Below are positions 1 to 9,176 of a stretch of 34,971 bases of DNA, in pieces. The notes below the pieces were generated by a model. That model was not told where the DNA came from, did not search any database, and worked only from the letters and a program-made list of their open reading frames with translations. Made by a program: the position numbers and the translations under genes. The DNA is from Lachnospiraceae bacterium. GTDB lineage: Bacteria; Bacillota_A; Clostridia; Lachnospirales; Lachnospiraceae. Each line of letters opens with the position of its first letter. The first letter of the stretch is position 1. The stretch covers positions 1-34,971 of the forward strand of contig JAILPG010000127.1 in NCBI GenBank assembly GCA_024699595.1. The letters are read 5' to 3'.

Positions 1-1
1 G

Positions 2-1885
2 GATGTGAACATCACAAGGCTGTACGAGTATTATATGTATTCGATCCCGTATGATCATGATGGACTGATACTCAAGCCGGTTATCCTGTATTTCGGGTTC
101 AGAAACGACCTTGGATATGAGAAGATGGCTCTTCTGTACGCCAACCTGATCGAGCATAAATCCCAGAATCCGGCCCTCTATGAGAGCAACAGGGAAAAGA
201 TGATCGCCTTTGCAATGAGTCAGATAGAAGAGGAGCGCATGAACAGGGAGCTTGCGGTGATCTATGAGGACGCCTTGTTTGTCCAGCTGATAAAGCCCGA
301 TATGGCAAGGCATTTTGTGAGGATATTGCTTTCCTACGAGGTGCATACGGAGAATGAGGATTTTGCAAATGTCGTGATAATAGAGGATGCTTTAGAGGGG
401 GAGAGAGTATATCCCGTTGTAAGGGGATATGCATATCCGGTGATCTATTCAAGCGATTTTACGGCCTTTTTTGAGGATAAGAAGGGAAACAGATATCCGG
501 CTGAAAACAGGGATTTCCACAGGGTGATGGAGGATGCTCTCTTTTTAAGAGCAGTACAGGATGATATCACGAACGATCCGGGCTTTGCACTTTATGTGTG
601 TAATTTAAGACACAGATATGTCGTCATAGATCATGAAAACGTCGATTATTTCAGGGAACTTGTGGATTCCGATGCCGTAAGGGAGAGCTACAAGGAAGAC
701 GTAAGGATGGGGCTTATCAAGTACTATTCAGATAACAACATGCTCTCTGCCCTTGATGAATATCTGTTAAGCATTAGCCCCGCGAAGCTCAGTGCAAAGG
801 ACAGAGCGGAGCTCATAGAGCAGATGGTAAAGCGCGGGATGTACGACCGGGCATATGAGCTTATCACGATCTACGGAGCAGAAGAGATAGTCTCAAAGGT
901 TTGCGTAAAGATCTGTTCGCACATGATAGCGAGAAACGATGAAGTCGCAGATCCGATGCTCATAAAGTTTGCTTATTATGCATTTGTAAACGGCAAATAC
1001 GATATCCTTACCCTTAAATATCTGACCGATCATTTTGAGGGGCTTACCAAGGAGTTAAGAAATCTCTGGAAGGCAGCCGCACAGATGGAGGTGGAATGCC
1101 AGAGCCTTAAGGAAAAGCTGCTTGTTCAGATGATATATACCGGGACCACCATAGGTGAAAAGACCGAGCTTTTCGAAGAATACGTAAAGGGCGGTTCGAG
1201 AACGGATGTGGAGCTTGCCTACCTCTCAAGTCAGGCTTACGATTACTTCGCCAAGGAGAGACTTACCGACGACAGGGTATTTTACCATCTTACCAGGAAC
1301 TACCGGACGGGAGAAGAGCTCAATGATGCGGCAAAGCTTGCTCTGCTTAAGTATTATGCGCTTGACAACAATGAGCACACCGAGCGCATCAAGGACATGC
1401 TCAGGGATTTCCTGCTTGAATACCTGCATAAGAACTGTCATTACAGGTTCTTTTCCGTATACAAGGATCTGGTTCCCGAGCTTACGACCTACGAGGACAA
1501 AACGATCATCGAATACAGGACCAATCCTTCACACAGGGTATTTCTGCATTATATAATAGAGCAGGCCGAACAGGAAAAAGAGCATTACGTAACGGAAGAG
1601 ATGACTCCGCTATTCGGCGGTGTGTTCTCGAGGGAATTCATCCTGTTTTTCGGTGAAAATCTGCAGTATTACATCATGGATGAGTATGACGGACAGCAGA
1701 AGCTTACCTACAGCGATGCCATCAGTATTTCGGAGACCAATTTCTCGGAGGATTCATCAAGATATAATCTGCTAAACGATATGGTGGTGGCTACCAACCT
1801 TCAGGATGACGAGACCGTACTCAAACTGATGGAGGAGTACGCGGAGGCGGACTATTTTGCACAGAACGCATTTACAATCGTCTAA
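2..1885 (+). CDS. Large helical-repeat protein, C-terminal part (DUF5717-like), 5' end outside window
   Basis: The frame is open from the first bases, and the GTG at 5 is probably an internal valine. I believe this is the C-terminal ~628 residues of a larger protein. It resembles what I recall as the DUF5717 family of Lachnospiraceae (recollection, not a search). The first ~110 residues and residues ~220-500 are alpha-helical and rich in Leu, Tyr and charged residues, as in a solenoid. Residues ~115-180 look more beta-rich, with several VY/GYAYP-type strands. I see no signal peptide, membrane segment or catalytic motif in the visible part. The next gene, an Hsp70-like ATPase, starts about 60 bases downstream in the same direction, suggesting a functional pair. 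Function is unknown; a scaffold or cofactor for that ATPase is inference only. Confidence 0.75.
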   Translation, partial: DVNITRLYEYYMYSIPYDHDGLILKPVILYFGFRNDLGYEKMALLYANLIEHKSQNPALYESNREKMIAFAMSQIEEERMNRELAVIYEDALFVQLIKPDMARHFVRILLSYEVHTENEDFANVVIIEDALEGERVYPVVRGYAYPVIYSSDFTAFFEDKKGNRYPAENRDFHRVMEDALFLRAVQDDITNDPGFALYVCNLRHRYVVIDHENVDYFRELVDSDAVRESYKEDVRMGLIKYYSDNNMLSALDEYLLSISPAKLSAKDRAELIEQMVKRGMYDRAYELITIYGAEEIVSKVCVKICSHMIARNDEVADPMLIKFAYYAFVNGKYDILTLKYLTDHFEGLTKELRNLWKAAAQMEVECQSLKEKLLVQMIYTGTTIGEKTELFEEYVKGGSRTDVELAYLSSQAYDYFAKERLTDDRVFYHLTRNYRTGEELNDAAKLALLKYYALDNNEHTERIKDMLRDFLLEYLHKNCHYRFFSVYKDLVPELTTYEDKTIIEYRTNPSHRVFLHYIIEQAEQEKEHYVTEEMTPLFGGVFSREFILFFGENLQYYIMDEYDGQQKLTYSDAISISETNFSEDSSRYNLLNDMVVATNLQDDETVLKLMEEYAEADYFAQNAFTIV

Positions 1886-1947
1886 TAGCCATGCGTGGGT
1901 ATCAAGTACAGTGATGATAACCCCGTCCGAACATGAGATCATGGGAT

Positions 1948-3231
1948 ATGAATGAAAAGAAATATGTGGTCGGCTATGATCTGAATGATACAGTCACTCA
2001 GATAAGCTATTCGGAACTGAATAAAGAGGCGCCGGTGTCCGTTGCCAAAGAGGGCAGCGAGCGAAAGCTCGGTATCCCTACCGTGGTCTGCAAGCGAAAA
2101 GGAGTCAATCAGTGGTATTACGGAAATGATGCACTCGAGGTCTCAGCCAAGGGATCGGGAATGATAGCGACAAGGCTTCTTGGCATTGCCAGAGCCGGCG
2201 GAAAATATGAGGTGGAAGGACAGGCCTACGACGCTTCGGATCTTTTGGTGCTGTTTGTAAGAAGGACTCTGTCGCAGCTGTCGATCACTGCATCTTCAGA
2301 TCAGATTGTATCCATGGTGATAACCGTCGACCGTCTGGATGATAAGACTCTGGAGCTTCTGGAGAAAACAGCCTCAGCCCTTCCGATAGAGAGAGACCGC
2401 ATACGTTTTACCACATATGCGGACTGTACCTATCAGTACATGATACACCAGCCCGAGGAATTATGGGAAAAGGATGTCTTCATCTTTGACTACAGCGGGA
2501 AGTGCCTGCACGGTCAGGATTTCAGGATAAACAAACATACGACGCCGAAAGTCGGACTGATGGAAGAGTTTGAGTTTGAGGACGTACTGATGCCCGAGAT
2601 TATGCTCGGGTCATCCCCGAAGCCTGACGAAATAGAGGATTTTGACGAGGATGTCCTTGTAAAGATCCATAAGTTCTTTGTGGGAAAAAGCATCAGCACT
2701 GTATATCTTCTCGGTGAAGGCTTTGATCCGGGATATCTTAACAAGACAGTGAAATACATGTGCATGGGCAGAAGGGTATTTCAGGGAAAGAATCTCTACG
2801 CAAAGGGAGCCTGCTATTTTGCAAGGGACAAGGCCATTGGATCTGCATATCTTGATGATTTTGTCTTTCTGGGAAAGGGGAAGCTTAAGTTCAACCTTGG
2901 TATCAGGATGGAAATAAACGGAAGAGAAGAATATATTGCCGTTGCCGACGGCGGCGAGAACTGGTTTGAGGCCGGAAAGACCCTGGAGCTTCTGCTGAGG
3001 GAAGGCAACGAGCTTATGATGCTCATTACCCCACTTGACGGAAAAGACCCAAAGAACTTAAGAATGGTTCTTGACGGCCTGCCTGAAAGACCGATGAAGG
3101 CTTCGAGGATCAGATTAAAGATAGTATTTTCGTCGGAGACCGCACTTATCGCCACGGCGTGGGATATGGGATTCGGAGACATCTTCCCATCAAGCGGCCT
3201 TAAGTGGGAGGAAACACTGGATATGGCATGA
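1948..3231 (+). CDS. Compact Hsp70-like actin-fold ATPase (DUF5716-like)
   Basis: This 427-residue protein is probably an ATPase of the Hsp70/actin superfamily. Counting from the upstream ATG at 1933, I see a phosphate-1-like strand (VGYDLNDT, 13-20), an IPTVV segment (49-53) like the PS.V.F stretch of DnaK, YGNDA (63-67), a second phosphate-like loop FDYSGK (185-190), and an adenosine-type strand YLLGEGFDPGY (258-268). Residues ~318-425 resemble a beta substrate-binding domain: LDGLPERP followed by IRLKIVF and then IATAWDMGFGD, echoing the DnaK pattern of L.GIP.AP...IEV.F...L.V.A.D.GTG. There is no alpha-helical lid. I chose ATG 1948 because GAG lies 8 bases upstream and the family-like sequence begins there; ATG 1933 would add five residues. 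The link to DUF5716 is from memory. Substrate and partners are unknown; neighbouring genes suggest a multi-protein assembly. Confidence 0.8.
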   Translation: MNEKKYVVGYDLNDTVTQISYSELNKEAPVSVAKEGSERKLGIPTVVCKRKGVNQWYYGNDALEVSAKGSGMIATRLLGIARAGGKYEVEGQAYDASDLLVLFVRRTLSQLSITASSDQIVSMVITVDRLDDKTLELLEKTASALPIERDRIRFTTYADCTYQYMIHQPEELWEKDVFIFDYSGKCLHGQDFRINKHTTPKVGLMEEFEFEDVLMPEIMLGSSPKPDEIEDFDEDVLVKIHKFFVGKSISTVYLLGEGFDPGYLNKTVKYMCMGRRVFQGKNLYAKGACYFARDKAIGSAYLDDFVFLGKGKLKFNLGIRMEINGREEYIAVADGGENWFEAGKTLELLLREGNELMMLITPLDGKDPKNLRMVLDGLPERPMKASRIRLKIVFSSETALIATAWDMGFGDIFPSSGLKWEETLDMA

Positions 3232-3316
3232 TGCCGTAAGGGCTCTGTGCTAAGGCATCATTTCGAAAGAGTAATAAATTCGTTCACCATAACGATAAAT
3301 CACAACGGGTATTTTT

Positions 3317-4192
3317 ATGTCAGACATGATCTTGTGCCATCATGCACTTGCAAAAAATCCATATTTTTTCGTGCCCTTCGGAGTCAACATCTATTCGATC
3401 GAGGAGCTTTGCTATCTGCTTGCCAATGATGCCTATCTTATCGATGAGGATGTTAAGGATGAAAAGCTCTGTGATTTTCTGATCAAAGAAGCCGGAATGC
3501 CGGAGCTTGGACACAGACTTAAGCATATGCTGCATGACGGCAGCAGTGCCGGAGAATTTGTTACCGAGATACTGGAATCCTACCCATATCTGACTGATGC
3601 GGAGCTTCGGAATGTAAGACAGATCCTTGTGGACAACGCCGGAATGGATAAGGGCAGAAAGCATAAGATCAGGGGCGATAACATGTTAAGGGCAGGAAGG
3701 TACATGCATGCTCTTGAGGAATACAGGTATATACTCGAAAGCCTTGACAAAAATGCCGCGGACCCCGCAGATGACTTAAAGAGGACCGGCGATGATGAGC
3801 TGTACGCAAAGATTCTTCACAATATGGGAACCGCCTATGCGAGGCTGTTTTTCCTTGACAGGGCTTCGGAATGCTATTTTGAGGCTTATGAGATATCGCA
3901 TGACAGGTCCTCGCTTGTAGGATATCTTACGGCCATGCGTGTACTGTTAAAAAAGGATCAGTATGACAGACTGGTGTTAAGACACGGCTTTGACGATGAT
4001 GTTGTGGATGAAGTGGAAAAAAACGTGTCAAGATACAGCGAACCGGATGAAAGCTCTGAGAGAGCGGAGCGCTTAAGAGAAATAAGGGAAAAGAAGGATC
4101 AGGGGAAGGTCACTGAATACTACAGGCTTATAGACCGGACTCTGGATGAATGGAAACAGGAATACAAAAGAAGCATGATGATAAGCAAATAG
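3317..4192 (+). CDS. Unknown protein with TPR-like repeats
   Basis: A 291-residue soluble protein with no recognised enzymatic motif. Residues ~24-110 form a helical domain, and a Cys/His-containing start (MILCHHALAKNPYFF) precedes it. Two TPR-like helical hairpins are visible at about 117-145 (a GDNMLRAGRYMHALEEYRYIL stretch) and 163-195 (HNMGTAYARL followed by DRASECYFEAYEI). The remainder is charged and probably helical or coiled. There is no signal peptide or membrane span. The ribosome binding site is weak. The gene lies 85 bases after the Hsp70-like gene and 10 bases before the membrane coiled-coil gene. TPR proteins commonly act as adaptors, including Hsp70 co-chaperones; an adaptor role here is inference from that analogy and gene order. 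Confidence 0.75.
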   Translation: MSDMILCHHALAKNPYFFVPFGVNIYSIEELCYLLANDAYLIDEDVKDEKLCDFLIKEAGMPELGHRLKHMLHDGSSAGEFVTEILESYPYLTDAELRNVRQILVDNAGMDKGRKHKIRGDNMLRAGRYMHALEEYRYILESLDKNAADPADDLKRTGDDELYAKILHNMGTAYARLFFLDRASECYFEAYEISHDRSSLVGYLTAMRVLLKKDQYDRLVLRHGFDDDVVDEVEKNVSRYSEPDESSERAERLREIREKKDQGKVTEYYRLIDRTLDEWKQEYKRSMMISK

Positions 4193-4202
4193 GTATTGCC
4201 GT

Positions 4203-5444
4203 ATGAAGCTGTTTGACTGGATCAAAAGGACCCTTGGCTTTGACGATGAGGGCTCTGATAATGATGATTTCTTTTTAAACGACATAAAGACGGGAGATTC
4301 CTCGGAAGCAATGACCGAGGTCTTAAGCTCTGTCTCTCTTAAAAGAGAGAACCTAAATGTCCTTGACTATAAGGACCGTGAGAGGTTTGTCAGAGACCAT
4401 TGTGAACAGATGGTTGCCTGCTCAAAGGACATCGAAGAGCAGAAGCTTGAGTTTAAGGTCGTAATGGAGCACCTTAACGATATCGAGGAGATAACATCGC
4501 TTCCGGGACAGGATCTTGACAGGCTTGCTGCAAAGGCGGACAAGATAATCGATATAGAGGAAGCGGAAAAGAAATACAAGAGACCGGCAAGCAAGATCTC
4601 CGAGGCACAGTACCGTGAGATGAGCAGATATGAGACTGACGGGATAATGCCGGAGGCGCTTGACAGACTTACGGAGAGCGAATCGGTCCAGATGAAGATA
4701 AAGAGGGACTTAAACCTTTTGGAGGGAGAAAAAGGGGCGCTTGCTTATCAGAGAAAGGAAGAAAACAAAAGAGCCCTTAATTCAAAGACCGTCTGCATGC
4801 TTTTGGTGATAGTCAGCATACTTATATTTGCCCTGCTTCTGTTTTTGCAGAACTCCTTAAAGATGGATATAAGGATCGGCGTATTCATGCTGCTTGGCGT
4901 GCTTGCGATAGGGCTTACGGCTGTTTTTGTCATCTATACTGATGCAAGAAGCGAGCAGTCGAGGGCCGAGAGAAAGCTTAACAGAGCGATCGTACTGCAG
5001 AACAAGGCCAAGGTCAGATATGTCAACGCAACGAATCTAATAGATTATTACTATTCCAAATACAAGGTCAACAGTTCTTATGAGCTTCGGTATATGTGGG
5101 AAAAATATCTCGAGGAGAAAAAGGCAAGGAACCATTCCGAAGAGGTGGCAAAACAGATGGAAGAGGCCCGTGTAGACCTTTTAAATGATCTGAGAAGGCA
5201 CGGGATCAGGGAACCGTCGGTATTTGTGTATCAGCCGGGTCTTCTGACCGATGAGGATGAGATGACAGAGATGAGGCATTCACTCATAATCCAGAGACAG
5301 CGCCTTAAAAAGGGGATGGATTTTAATTCCTACAATCTGGACAATTCGAAAAAGGAGATCGAGAGGCTCGTTAAAGATTATCCACAGTATGCAAGGGAGA
5401 TACTTGCGATCGTAAGTCAGTACGAGGAGAACGGAGCAGGTTGA
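4203..5444 (+). CDS. Unknown two-pass membrane protein with long coiled coils
   Basis: A 413-residue protein with an acidic N-terminus (DDEGSDNDD, 14-22), a long charged helical region (~50-195), two closely spaced membrane segments (about 197-216 and 224-245), and a second charged helical region to the end. The two spans are joined by a very short loop ([10 protein letters not shown]), so both coiled-coil ends should face the same side, most likely the cytoplasm. No catalytic motif is visible. It starts 10 bases after the TPR-like gene and is probably co-transcribed with it. The architecture suggests a membrane anchor or scaffold; linking it to the upstream Hsp70-like ATPase is inference. 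Confidence 0.75.
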   Translation: MKLFDWIKRTLGFDDEGSDNDDFFLNDIKTGDSSEAMTEVLSSVSLKRENLNVLDYKDRERFVRDHCEQMVACSKDIEEQKLEFKVVMEHLNDIEEITSLPGQDLDRLAAKADKIIDIEEAEKKYKRPASKISEAQYREMSRYETDGIMPEALDRLTESESVQMKIKRDLNLLEGEKGALAYQRKEENKRALNSKTVCMLLVIVSILIFALLLFLQNSLKMDIRIGVFMLLGVLAIGLTAVFVIYTDARSEQSRAERKLNRAIVLQNKAKVRYVNATNLIDYYYSKYKVNSSYELRYMWEKYLEEKKARNHSEEVAKQMEEARVDLLNDLRRHGIREPSVFVYQPGLLTDEDEMTEMRHSLIIQRQRLKKGMDFNSYNLDNSKKEIERLVKDYPQYAREILAIVSQYEENGAG

Positions 5445-5521
5445 TTTATGAAAGGAATAATGATAGGATTTCACAGTGGTGTCCGGATGGGACAATGAGC
5501 AATGGCTTAAAAGGAGGAAGT

Positions 5522-6394
5522 ATGACTGAATACAGGCCCGTAAAGGAAGGAAAAGTCAGGGAGATCTATGATACCGGAGACAGCCTCATACTGGTTGCGA
5601 CCGACAGGATCAGCTGCTTTGATGTGATACTCAATAACGAGGTTAAGGATAAAGGAAAGATCTTAAACAGGATGTCGCAGTTCTGGTTTGAACTGACCGA
5701 TGATATCATTGAAAACCATATGATAAGCACGGATGTAAATGACATGCCGCCTTTTTTCAGAAATGAGCGTTTTAAGGACCGCAGCATGCTTGTAAAAAAG
5801 CTTGACATGCTTCCTGTTGAGTGCATAGTAAGGGGCTACATCACGGGTTCGGGATGGGCCGGTTATCAAAAGGACGGCATGGTCTGCGGGATAAAGCTTC
5901 CTGAGGGCCTAAGGGAATCGGACAGGCTTCCTGAGCCTATCTATACTCCTTCGACCAAGGCAGAGCTCGGAGATCATGACGAGAATATCTCGTTTGAACA
6001 GAGTGTTTCGTATCTTGAGGAAAGATTTCCGAAAAAAGGACGTGAGTATGCCGAAAAGCTTAAGGACTATACCCTGAGGCTTTATAAGAAATGTGCGGAT
6101 TATGCACTTGAAAGAGGGATAATTATCGCCGATACGAAATTTGAGTTCGGCCTTTCAGAGGACGGCAAAATAGTGCTCGGAGACGAGATGCTCACGCCGG
6201 ATTCCTCAAGGTTCTGGCCAAAAGAAAGCTATGAGCCCGGGACTTCACAGCCTTCCTTTGACAAGCAGTTTGCAAGGGACTGGCTGAAAGCAAATCCTCA
6301 TGATGACTGGACACTTCCCGATGAGATCGTACAAAAGACTTCTGAAAAATACAGGCAGGCGTATAAGCTGTTAACGGGAGGAAAAGAGATCTGA
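5522..6394 (+). CDS. purC: Phosphoribosylaminoimidazole-succinocarboxamide synthase (SAICAR synthetase)
   Basis: PurC joins CAIR and aspartate with ATP to give SAICAR in cytoplasmic purine synthesis. The protein has 290 residues, fitting the longer yeast-Ade1-like form of the family. It shows the N-terminal GKVREIYD nucleotide loop, DRISCFDV, the [10 protein letters not shown] segment, and the C-terminal [11 protein letters not shown] and [12 protein letters not shown] motifs. An in-frame ATG exists upstream at 5441, overlapping the previous gene, but ATG 5522 follows a perfect AAGGAGG at 5511-5518 and begins exactly at the conserved N-terminus. Its stop codon overlaps the purB start by one base, so the two are translationally coupled. 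No purine riboswitch is visible in the 77 bases upstream. Confidence 0.97.
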   Translation: MTEYRPVKEGKVREIYDTGDSLILVATDRISCFDVILNNEVKDKGKILNRMSQFWFELTDDIIENHMISTDVNDMPPFFRNERFKDRSMLVKKLDMLPVECIVRGYITGSGWAGYQKDGMVCGIKLPEGLRESDRLPEPIYTPSTKAELGDHDENISFEQSVSYLEERFPKKGREYAEKLKDYTLRLYKKCADYALERGIIIADTKFEFGLSEDGKIVLGDEMLTPDSSRFWPKESYEPGTSQPSFDKQFARDWLKANPHDDWTLPDEIVQKTSEKYRQAYKLLTGGKEI

Positions 6395-7845
6395 TGAATA
6401 CGGACAGATATATAAGCCCTTTGTCGGAGAGATATGCAAGCCCCGAGATGCAGTATATTTTTTCACAGGATATGAAATTTAAAACCTGGAGAAAACTCTG
6501 GATCGCTCTTGCCGAAACGGAAATGGAGCTCGGCCTTTCTGAGAACGGAAAACCCGTTATCACAGAGGAGATGATAGAGGAGCTTAAGAGCCATCAGGAT
6601 GATATCAATTATGAGGTGGCAAGAGAAAGGGAAAAAGAAGTAAGACATGATGTTATGAGTCATGTTTATGCATACGGCATCCAGTGCCCAAAGGCCGCCG
6701 GGATAATCCATCTCGGAGCGACCTCCTGCTATGTGGGCGATAACACGGACATCATCGTTATGAGGGAAGCGCTTAAGCTTGTAAGAAAGAAGCTTCTGAA
6801 CGTTATCTCAAAGTTAGCTTCCTTTGCGGATAAATACAAGTCTGTTCCGACGCTTGCCTTTACCCATTTCCAGCCGGCACAGCCGACTACCGTCGGAAAG
6901 AGGGCGACGTTATGGATCAATGAATTCATGCTCGATCTTGAGGAGCTTGACTTTGTGGTGGGTACGTTGAAGCTTCTTGGTTCTAAGGGAACCACGGGAA
7001 CCCAGGCAAGCTTTTTAGAGCTTTTTAACGGGGATAATGATACCATCGATAAGATCGACCCGATGATAGCACAGAAGATGGGCTTTAAGGAGTGCTATCC
7101 CGTAAGCGGACAGACCTATTCGAGAAAGGTTGACACAAGGGTCTTAAACGTGCTTGCATCCATCGCGGCAAGCGCCCATAAAATGTCAAATGACATAAGG
7201 CTCTTACAGCATCTTAAGGAGATAGAAGAACCCTTTGAGAAGAACCAGATCGGCTCCTCTGCAATGGCCTACAAGCGTAACCCGATGCGCAGCGAGAGGA
7301 TAGCTTCTCTTGCAAGATATGTGATGGTAGATGCCTTAAATCCCGCCATCACCTCGGCTACGCAGTGGTTTGAGAGAACGCTTGATGACTCGGCCAACAA
7401 GAGGCTGTCCATACCCGAAGGCTTTCTTGCCACAGACGGCATACTGGATCTGTGCATGAACGTGGCCGACGGACTGGTGGTCAATGATAAGGTTATAAGG
7501 AAGCACCTGATGAGCGAGCTTCCGTTCATGGCTACCGAAAACATCATGATGGATGCCGTCAAGGAAGGGGCAAGCCGTCAGGATATGCATGAAAAGATAA
7601 GACAGCTTTCTATGGAGGCTGCGGCAAATGTCAAGCAGAAAGGACTTGACAACAACCTCCTTGAGCTCATAGCTTCCGATCCCGTTTTCAGGGTAAGCGG
7701 CGAAGATCTTGAAAGGATCATGGAGCCCGAAAAATACGTCGGAAGATCGGTAATACAGGTTGAGAGATACTTAAGGGATCATGTTGATCCGGTGCTTTCA
7801 GAATACAAAGATGAGCTTGGAATGCAGGCGGAGATAAAAGTATAG
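6394..7845 (+). CDS. purB: Adenylosuccinate lyase
   Basis: PurB cleaves fumarate from SAICAR (to AICAR) and from adenylosuccinate (to AMP). The 483-residue protein belongs to the fumarase/aspartase superfamily. Visible hallmarks are the HLGATSCYVGDN segment near residue 108, TFHFQP-like THFQPAQPTT near 155, and the flexible signature loop SSAMAYKRNPMRSE near 288-301 carrying the catalytic serine. It starts at the ATG overlapping the purC stop (TGATG) and has GGGAGG at 6376-6381 in front. It acts between PurC upstream and PurA downstream, so the order purC-purB-purA follows the reactions. The length is at the upper end of the family, as in clostridial and eukaryotic-type enzymes. Confidence 0.97.
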   Translation: MNTDRYISPLSERYASPEMQYIFSQDMKFKTWRKLWIALAETEMELGLSENGKPVITEEMIEELKSHQDDINYEVAREREKEVRHDVMSHVYAYGIQCPKAAGIIHLGATSCYVGDNTDIIVMREALKLVRKKLLNVISKLASFADKYKSVPTLAFTHFQPAQPTTVGKRATLWINEFMLDLEELDFVVGTLKLLGSKGTTGTQASFLELFNGDNDTIDKIDPMIAQKMGFKECYPVSGQTYSRKVDTRVLNVLASIAASAHKMSNDIRLLQHLKEIEEPFEKNQIGSSAMAYKRNPMRSERIASLARYVMVDALNPAITSATQWFERTLDDSANKRLSIPEGFLATDGILDLCMNVADGLVVNDKVIRKHLMSELPFMATENIMMDAVKEGASRQDMHEKIRQLSMEAAANVKQKGLDNNLLELIASDPVFRVSGEDLERIMEPEKYVGRSVIQVERYLRDHVDPVLSEYKDELGMQAEIKV

Positions 7846-7898
7846 GAAAGACTGAAAATATATAAGTCCGTGTATCATAAGACAGAGAGGAGAATATT

Positions 7899-9176
7899 AT
7901 GGTAAAAGCGATCGTCGGAGCAAACTGGGGAGATGAAGGCAAAGGAAAGATCACCGATATGTTAGCAAGGGATGCCGACATAGTGATCAGATTTCAGGGC
8001 GGAGCAAATGCCGGGCATACGATAGTGAACAACTACGGCAAATTCGCACTTCACACACTTCCTTCAGGTGTTTTCTATGATAATATCACAAACATCATAG
8101 GCAATGGTGTGGCATTAAACGTTGAGATACTGTTTAAGGAGATAGAGGACATAGTATCAAAGGGCGTGCCGATGCCAAAGCTTCTTATATCCGACAGATG
8201 CCAGTTGGTGATGCCGTATCATATCGCTTTTGATGCCTATGAAGAGGAGAGGCTTAAGGGCAAGTCCTTCGGATCGACCAAATCCGGTATCGCTCCTTTC
8301 TATTCGGACAAGTACGCAAAGATCGGTTTCCAGGTGAGCGAGCTTTTCATGGATGAGGATCAGTTAAAGGAAAAGATACACAGGGTATGCGAGATCAAAA
8401 ATGTTATGTTAACCGACCTTTACCATAAGGATCCCATAGATGAGAATGAGCTTTTTGAGACTCTGATGAGCTACAAAAAGAAGGTTGAGCCGTATATCTG
8501 TGATACATCAGCCTATCTGTACAGGGCGATCAAAGAGGATAAGGGGATACTTCTTGAAGGACAGCTTGGTTCACTTAAGGACCCCGACCACGGTATCTAT
8601 CCGATGGTCACTTCATCATCGACACTGGCAGCCTTCGGAGCGATCGGTGCAGGCATACCTCCTTATGAGATAAAGAAGATAGTAACCGTATGCAAAGCCT
8701 ACTCATCGGCAGTAGGAGCAGGAGCCTTCGTATCCGAGATATTCGGCGATGAAGCGGATGAGCTCAGAAGAAGAGGCGGAGACGGCGGAGAATACGGTGC
8801 GACCACAGGCAGGCCCAGGAGAATGGGGTGGTTTGACTGTGTGGCATCCAAATACGGCTGCAGGCTTCAGGGAACTACGGATGTTGCATTTACGGTCCTT
8901 GATGTTCTGGGTTATCTTGATGAGATACCCGTATGCGTGGGATATGAGATAGACGGAGAGAGAGTTGATGAGTTCCCCGTTACCTGGAAGCTTGAAAAAG
9001 CAAAGCCGGTTCTTACGGTACTTCCGGGATGGAAATGTGACATAAGAGGCATCAAAAAATATGAGGATCTTCCGGAAAACTGCCGTAATTACATTGAATT
9101 CGTGGAAAAACACATTGGCTTCCCGATCACGATGATATCAAACGGTCCGGGAAGAGAGGATATCATTTACAGATAA
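7899..9176 (+). CDS. purA: Adenylosuccinate synthetase
   Basis: PurA couples IMP and aspartate with GTP to make adenylosuccinate, the first committed AMP step. The 425-residue sequence has the expected length. It opens with the GTP/IMP-binding GANWGDEGKGK loop (residues 7-17), including the catalytic Asp, followed by FQGGANAGHT with the catalytic His (about 32-41). The GQLGSLKDPDHGIYPMVTSS segment near 220-240 and the GGEYGATTGRPRRMGWFD segment near 295-312 are also present. One substitution is notable: GQLG replaces the more usual GAQG. AGAGAGGAG lies just upstream of the ATG. It follows purB by 53 bases and forms the AMP-branch end of the pur operon. Confidence 0.97.
   Translation: MVKAIVGANWGDEGKGKITDMLARDADIVIRFQGGANAGHTIVNNYGKFALHTLPSGVFYDNITNIIGNGVALNVEILFKEIEDIVSKGVPMPKLLISDRCQLVMPYHIAFDAYEEERLKGKSFGSTKSGIAPFYSDKYAKIGFQVSELFMDEDQLKEKIHRVCEIKNVMLTDLYHKDPIDENELFETLMSYKKKVEPYICDTSAYLYRAIKEDKGILLEGQLGSLKDPDHGIYPMVTSSSTLAAFGAIGAGIPPYEIKKIVTVCKAYSSAVGAGAFVSEIFGDEADELRRRGGDGGEYGATTGRPRRMGWFDCVASKYGCRLQGTTDVAFTVLDVLGYLDEIPVCVGYEIDGERVDEFPVTWKLEKAKPVLTVLPGWKCDIRGIKKYEDLPENCRNYIEFVEKHIGFPITMISNGPGREDIIYR

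Noticed and set aside
3225..3260. Hairpin formed by TGATGCC and GGCATCA after the Hsp70-like gene
   Set aside because: A seven-pair stem with an 18-base loop and only three T after it; it is not a convincing intrinsic terminator.
3247..3429. Small open frame overlapping the start of the TPR-like gene
   Set aside because: It overlaps a longer gene with coherent helical-repeat sequence, has no ribosome site and no recognisable sequence.
5445..5521. Purine riboswitch before purC
   Set aside because: The gap is only 77 bases and shows neither the conserved three-helix junction sequences nor an expression-platform terminator.
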